Shown piece by piece: positions 61,701 through 64,000 of a stretch of DNA of 64,000 bases. The DNA lies in the NCBI GenBank assembly GCA_038501785.1, contig JBAMJR010000154.1:5094001-5158000 (forward strand), read 5' to 3'. A model generated the notes under the pieces. The model was not told where the DNA came from, made no database searches, and saw nothing but the letters and a program-made list of their open reading frames with translations. The stretch comes from Myoxocephalus aenaeus. Taxonomy: Eukaryota > Chordata > Actinopteri > Perciformes > Cottidae. The first letter of the stretch is position 1. Every line of letters begins with the position of its first letter. The position numbers and the translations under genes were made by a program.

Positions 61701-62253
61701 GGTATTATATAAGTGGGAGGGGTTCCAATATGATTTTCACATGTCCTGGCCATTCCTCATTTGTAGGAAAGTGATTCAGTTGAAGCAAGTGCCCCTAAAG
61801 TAGGTATTGACTTAGATTTTTAGTATTTTGACTCTGGCTTTTCAGTGCTAACACCAGGAAATGTAAACGGCTTTAAATCCATTTTTGTTGCATACATTCT
61901 AATCTTGACAGAGCACATTAAAAACGTGACTTGAAACATGAAACCATCATCTGAAAAAGATCAATAGTAAGCTTAAAGGCAAATCATTTATATAGGGTTT
62001 TCTAAAGTGTTATATCTGCAATCTGGAAGATGAAAAGTGGATAAAGAAATCCACTTCTCCGATATTTTACAGTTCTGTAATAGTGCACGATCCAACAACT
62101 GTTCCACTTCGTCATATAAAGTTTATACCAAAGGACTTAGTGGCCGGTGGTCCCTCTTGTACCTTGTATGCTTTCATGAGGTCCAGTGGGTCCACCTTGG
62201 GCCCTTCCAGTGAGTCCTGGTTCTGGAGTAGCGTCCGCACCGTCTCCTCCATG
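28766..62253 (-). CDS. nckap5: NCKAP5 (Nck-associated protein 5), 11 coding exons, 5' end outside
   Basis: NCKAP5 is a large, mostly disordered protein named for binding the SH3 adaptor Nck. Its paralogue NCKAP5L (Cep169) is a centrosomal and microtubule plus-end protein. The exons (62163-62253, 60191-60346, 56067-56135, 54364-54402, 53514-53633, 41938-42108, 38919-41797, 38451-38565, 37544-37619, 31655-32041, 28766-28893) join in one frame into about 1,410 residues; the human protein has about 1,900. An N-terminal coiled coil (MEETVRTLL through the QYERCLDEVANQVVQALLTQ and DLEQQN blocks) is followed by the SSELSLSSACSEYSSGS block, the long low-complexity exon, a basic WFGFRKSKLP block and a TLDSGIGTIPLPES block. 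Family assignment rests on these conserved blocks and on synteny with LYPD1. The first exons lie beyond the window. Confidence 0.92.
28894..31654 (-). other. nckap5: NCKAP5 intron
   Basis: AT-rich intron with no visible exon. It contains a short stem, aaagccaggaa and its complement, at 29110-29135, and a 22-base tandem duplication with an inverted third part at 30789-30845. Confidence 0.55.
30789..30845. repeat. 22-bp direct duplication followed by its partial inverse
   Basis: The unit ggccctaggtgctatatg followed by tttt occurs exactly twice (30789-30810 and 30811-30832). It is immediately followed by agcacctaggacc, the near-complement of the start of the unit. Either copy can therefore pair with the third segment. 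Confidence 0.9.
31655..32041 (-). CDS. nckap5: NCKAP5 exon with the TLDSGIG block and proline-rich end
   Basis: After the acceptor tgtgccgcag the exon encodes 128 full codons. It starts GFGCKMRTLDSGIGTIPLPE, which matches a block conserved near the C-terminus of NCKAP5 and NCKAP5L. A Ser/Pro-rich stretch follows, ending SRPPRPPP before the GTACAG donor. The PPRPPP end is a possible SH3-binding site. Both borders are one base into a codon, in phase with the neighbouring exons. Confidence 0.88.
32042..37543 (-). other. nckap5: NCKAP5 intron (5.5 kb)
   Basis: Apart from MITE copy 2 (32282-32648), only 240 bases upstream of the exon acceptor, I see AT-rich sequence and no exon. A segment at about 36180-36260 (gacacgccgtccctgacaca) weakly resembles part of the inverted-repeat unit at 9.1 kb and may be a diverged relative. 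Confidence 0.6.
32282..32648. mobile_element. MITE family A, copy 2
   Basis: The left end gttggcgttgtatgtttctg and the complement of the right end ggcattgtacgtttcttcaa match the termini of copy 1 at 26.4 kb. The interior aaaacaattggt and aggcaacaaaactactt also match. At 0.37 kb it is shorter and more diverged, with no coding capacity. Confidence 0.75.
37544..37619 (-). CDS. nckap5: NCKAP5 small exon (inferred)
   Basis: Twenty-five codons (MQTGDLRADGENG ... SPNQDAVT) plus one base lie between an acaaaag acceptor and a CAG|GTCAGA donor. The phases fit the exons on both sides exactly. The acceptor lacks a strong pyrimidine tract. A second AG six bases downstream (after ATGCAG) would remove two residues without changing frame. 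I do not recognise the peptide from other species. Confidence 0.55.
38188..38218. repeat. (AT)n microsatellite
   Basis: About fifteen AT units in the 0.8-kb NCKAP5 intron between 37620 and 38450. Confidence 0.95.
38451..38565 (-). CDS. nckap5: NCKAP5 exon after the giant exon (inferred)
   Basis: The acceptor ctgttttctttcag is strong and the donor AAG|GTAAAT good. One base completes a cysteine codon split with the giant exon, followed by 38 codons (SVGIREPHDAVRACISMPCP ... GDPK) ending in phase 0. The other two frames contain stops, which supports the frame. Confidence 0.65.
38919..41797 (-). CDS. nckap5: NCKAP5 giant exon (2,879 bases, 959 codons)
   Basis: This single exon encodes most of the protein, largely disordered and rich in Ser, Gln, Lys and Pro. 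Conserved landmarks in order are DCMTSNEGIYSFG near the start, the SPSPPLPPGRTTSL block (PxxPxR, an SH3 class II ligand form, coding 40406-40432), KPVMGMNGAKARSQSFGAR, SGKVRTQIKTHSG, TTIEEKVMLGIEENLHKSQE, and the basic ANWFGFRKSKLPSPSSKK stretch. The last of these is followed by a Lys-rich end. The acceptor follows tttttaatgcacag. The donor is GACTG|GTAAGA; reading through it gives a stop at once (TGG TAA), so it is taken as a true splice border. The great length without stops and the neighbouring exon phases make the call secure. Confidence 0.95.
41938..42108 (-). CDS. nckap5: NCKAP5 exon with the SSELSLSSACSEYSSGS block
   Basis: Fifty-seven codons lie between the acceptor gattttccag and the donor CAG|GTGGGT, phase 0 on both sides. 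The block SSELSLSSACSEYSSGSHTW is the most recognisable conserved segment of NCKAP5 and NCKAP5L proteins. The part before it (EVQRNGIPAGRWPSLLSL) is variable between species. Confidence 0.92.
42689..43170 (+). mobile_element. LINE 3' end (non-LTR retrotransposon, 5'-truncated)
   Basis: Bases 42689-42781 encode LRSIRTKTSRHTNSFFPSAV and a short tail to a TGA, the C-terminal end typical of a fish LINE reverse-transcriptase frame. A 0.4-kb AT-rich 3' UTR follows, ending in ttcctggctaataaacagtt and the TGATTC-like repeats (tctgatttctgattcagatt) that cap such elements. The rest of the pol frame is missing, so the copy is dead on arrival. Confidence 0.75.
48008..48088 (+). repeat. (GA)n microsatellite
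   Basis: About 80 bases of GA with a few T interruptions (gtgaga), on the minus strand CT-rich, in the large NCKAP5 intron. Confidence 0.97.
50384..50413 (+). repeat. (GAGT)n microsatellite
   Basis: Seven tetranucleotide units (gagt, with one cagt variant) in the large NCKAP5 intron. Confidence 0.9.
52725..52775. repeat. (TA)n microsatellite
   Basis: Twenty-five uninterrupted AT units in the NCKAP5 intron, about 0.7 kb below the 53514 donor. Confidence 0.97.
53514..53633 (-). CDS. nckap5: NCKAP5 coiled-coil exon with a terminal SxIP-like motif
   Basis: Forty codons, phase 0 at both ends, lie between ttctag and CAG|GTAGGA. The peptide DLKEECVKLRTRVFDLEQQN followed by RILSVLFQQRV continues the heptad coiled coil and matches the conserved NCKAP5 segment. 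The last nine residues, KMSTIPVSQ, contain Ser-Thr-Ile-Pro (53523-53534), the form of an EB1-binding SxIP motif in a basic setting. Confidence 0.92.
54364..54402 (-). CDS. nckap5: NCKAP5 39-base micro-exon
   Basis: Thirteen codons (VANQVVQALLTQK) lie between actttctccaag and AAG|GTTTGT, phase 0 at both ends. The peptide is essentially invariant in NCKAP5 as I remember the family and links the QYERCLDE exon to the DLKEEC exon. Confidence 0.92.
55560..55700 (+). repeat. Dispersed teleost repeat, copy 2 (opposite orientation to copy 1)
   Basis: The words aggtgctggtaggcagattt, acagagccatgctagctgtt and tccagtctttatgctaatct occur in the order of the other strand of the repeat family seen at 1322-1420. 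It lies in the NCKAP5 intron between 54403 and 56066, which shows nothing else of note. Confidence 0.55.
56067..56135 (-). CDS. nckap5: NCKAP5 coiled-coil exon
   Basis: Twenty-three codons (AENSALSMENDNQRKQYERC then LDE) follow ttttgtgcag and end at GAG|GTGAGT, with excellent sites and phase 0. The heptad pattern is that of the conserved NCKAP5 coiled coil. Confidence 0.94.
56136..60190 (-). other. nckap5: NCKAP5 intron (4.1 kb)
   Basis: AT-rich intron. At about 59700-59825 the words gagggccagatcggatccac and ccaccatttgccaacctgtg look like one end of a hAT-type element, but no second end is seen. No exon is visible. Confidence 0.6.
60191..60346 (-). CDS. nckap5: NCKAP5 exon (DKLLEEMWKQ to LLERLRALE)
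   Basis: Fifty-two codons lie between tgcgttttag and GAG|GTAAAG, phase 0 at both ends. Two helical segments (DKLLEEMWKQQDSLEG and PLLERLRALE) flank a low-complexity, acidic Ser/Ala/Glu linker. The second helix runs directly into AENSAL of the next exon, as in the mammalian protein. Confidence 0.92.
60347..62162 (-). other. nckap5: NCKAP5 intron (1.8 kb)
   Basis: AT-rich intron bounded by a GTACAA donor and the tgcgttttag acceptor. I see no repeat or exon in it. Confidence 0.7.
62163..62253 (-). CDS. nckap5: NCKAP5 exon (MEETVRTLLQ), most 5' secure exon in the window
   Basis: After the acceptor tcttgaatgcag, one base completes a split codon and 30 codons (MEETVRTLLQNQDSLEGPKV ... MKAYK) run to AAG|GTACAA. 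The MEETVR(N/T)LLQ start of this exon is conserved; in mammals an arginine codon split at the same place precedes it. The methionine is therefore probably internal, not the start codon. Confidence 0.9.
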
Positions 62254-63431
62254 CTGCATTCAAGAAGAAAACAGGCAAAGAGGTTGGAGTAAGTTTTATA
62301 GTGCTAGAGAATCAAATGTTGGAGTTCACATTTTAAAACCATTTTAAAAGGCTTAACCAATCATCATTGACCATATACTGTATATTCACATTAGTACAGC
62401 TGCTTATTATTTTAATTGGTTCCCTGAAACCAACATGTTTCTTCATTCGGCCTTTAGAGGGATCACATAACACATAAAACACGGCAGCTTTCACGGGGAA
62501 GAACTGATATATTGGCCACTTTGAGGGAGCAGAAATAAAACGTGGACACTTCAATGACATCATCACCCTTTAATGTTGATATAGGAAACGTGTTATCAAA
62601 CGGTTTCTAGCTCCAGCAGATACGGAGTAACATTGCCATTCATTTGGAGTCTTGTCTTCATTCACTTGATAAACATGAGCCCAATGTTCACACTCCTTTT
62701 AGCTTTTGGTCTCTTTCTCTTGAGGTAAATGTGTTATCTTTACTCGCTAAATGCTTTACTGTGGTCACTAGCTAGTCACTAACTTTGTCTGTCTGCTGTT
62801 TGGTGTTGGACAGAAAGAGTATGGTGGGTTTCCTGTATAAACGATTTTGTGATGAATACAGCTGCTGGACACAACACTGAAGAGAGCGTTAAGAAGAAGA
62901 AGAAAAAAGGTTTATAGCGGTAAAGCACTCTGTAAAGTTGAGGGACAAATAATAGCTTCACATGTTAATAAGGCTTCGAAACATACAACTTCCGCTGACA
63001 TTTGCTGAAATGGCTTCCACTGCAGTGTAGTCTTGCCTTGTGATTTTGTAATTGTTTTCCCTCTGAGCTGTGTATGCTTGATAGACACTGACCATGTTCC
63101 ACAAAGTGTTGTACGCAGTGACATTTTGTCACTTCCAGGGCAGCTTCCCCCCCCTGCATGATGCATGTGGCACAGTCTTTAACACTAGCGGCTGACTGTG
63201 AGCACACCACCATTGGTTTAAGTCACAGCCACTAACCTGAAACAAACCCAGATCAAATGAAATCATCGGGTGAAGAGGTGACGGTCACAAGTCCATCAAA
63301 TTGAATCAGATACACGATGCCACCCTCTGTGACCCCCAATACTCTCTGAAGTGACAGTGAGGAGTCAAAGGTCAAATCTACAGCATCTACTCCACTGATA
63401 AGAGAGTATGGTTTAACACAACTTCATGTCT

Positions 63432-63434
63432 ATG

Positions 63435-63503
<69 letters not shown>
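63432..63503. repeat. (TA)n microsatellite
   Basis: About seventy bases of TA with three early G interruptions (tatgtatatg). It lies 0.4 kb from the candidate alternative first exon. Confidence 0.97.
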
Positions 63504-63505
<2 letters not shown>

Positions 63506-63886
63506 CTTTTATTTCAGACTCATGAGTCCATATAGCAACAAACACAAATACAACAACAATATATAAAATACAATACGAGGACACAGGTATAATCATTGCA
63601 GTTCATATGGATGAATATGATACTAAATCTGATAGGTAACATTATACAGATCTTTTTTAGCATCTCTTTGTTATGTTTTACAGCATCTGAGCCTCAACAT
63701 CACTAAATTAAACTTTTATCAATTTAACACTGAGCCGGTCCTCACGCTCGCTCCTCATGAAGTCGCACAAATCCACCTGACTCCATTTAACATTCATGTT
63801 ATTCTCAGCAATATTTCATTCAATGCCTTAACTTTTTCCCCTCTCCGTAGTCATTCACCCCATGCTGCTCTGCCACTGACTCTCAC

Positions 63887-63954
63887 CGGTGCGGGTCAGT
63901 CAAAATGAGGCTAACCACACGGGTCCTGAGCTTCCTCGGCTCAGGCTTAGACAT
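63887..63954 (-). CDS. nckap5: Candidate alternative first coding exon of NCKAP5
   Basis: An ATG at 63952-63954 opens 22 codons (MSKPEPRKLRTRVVSLILTD then PH) and ends ..CG|GTGAGAG. The two leftover bases join the C of the 62253 exon to give CGC, arginine, immediately before MEETVR, exactly the residue expected there. This may be chance over such a short span. There is no visible promoter, and the -3 base is G with T at +4, a moderate start context. Confidence 0.3.
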
Positions 63955-64000
63955 TACTTTGTGTGTGTGATTGGGCACTGAAGGGAAAGTGGGTCTCCTG

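Larger units (their letters stand above)
62254..64000 (-). other. nckap5: NCKAP5 5' intron sequence
   Basis: Besides a (TA)n tract and a candidate first exon listed separately, nothing is seen. The longer coiled-coil N-terminus known from mammals must lie beyond the window. Confidence 0.55.

Overview
The window is vertebrate nuclear DNA, almost certainly from a ray-finned (teleost, probably percomorph) fish. It is AT-rich and intron-dominated. Coding exons are short with GT/AG borders. The repeats are typical of fish: a Tc1 transposase remnant, hAT-type elements, MITEs, a LINE 3' tail ending in TGATTC-type repeats, and long CA, TA and GA microsatellites. No prokaryotic gene organisation, rRNA, tRNA or CRISPR array was seen.

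Three protein-coding genes are recognisable, in the order GPR39 (+), LYPD1 (-), NCKAP5 (-), which is also the order and orientation on human chromosome 2. Bases 1-2040 hold the 3' end of GPR39 (end of its intron, then the terminal exon with TM6, TM7 and the C-tail). LYPD1 runs from its stop at 5041 to its start codon at 20801 in three coding exons. All splice phases agree and give a complete 140-residue GPI-anchored Ly6/uPAR protein. NCKAP5 occupies most of the rest, from its inferred stop at 28766 to at least 62253. I assemble 11 exons with consistent phases, about 1,410 residues, including one 2.88-kb exon at 38919-41797. The N-terminal exons probably lie past position 64000, although an alternative first exon may sit at 63887-63954.

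The remainder is intron and intergenic sequence. Its main structures are a long inverted repeat (9.1-9.6 kb against 12.07-13.88 kb) with a hAT-like element inserted in one arm, two members of one MITE family (26.4 and 32.3 kb), a near-perfect 70-bp-arm foldback at 23.9 kb, and a perfect 46-bp palindrome at 14.95 kb. A (CA)30 tract abuts the acceptor of LYPD1 exon 2.

The genes do not form one pathway. GPR39 is a zinc-sensing GPCR, LYPD1 a modulator of neuronal nicotinic receptors, and NCKAP5 a coiled-coil protein linked to Nck and microtubules. What connects them is position: GPR39 and LYPD1 converge tail to tail, 3.0 kb between stop codons. I see no previously undescribed system. The most interesting observations concern splicing (the TG tract at LYPD1, and the exon set of NCKAP5) and the nested transposon structure in LYPD1 intron 2.
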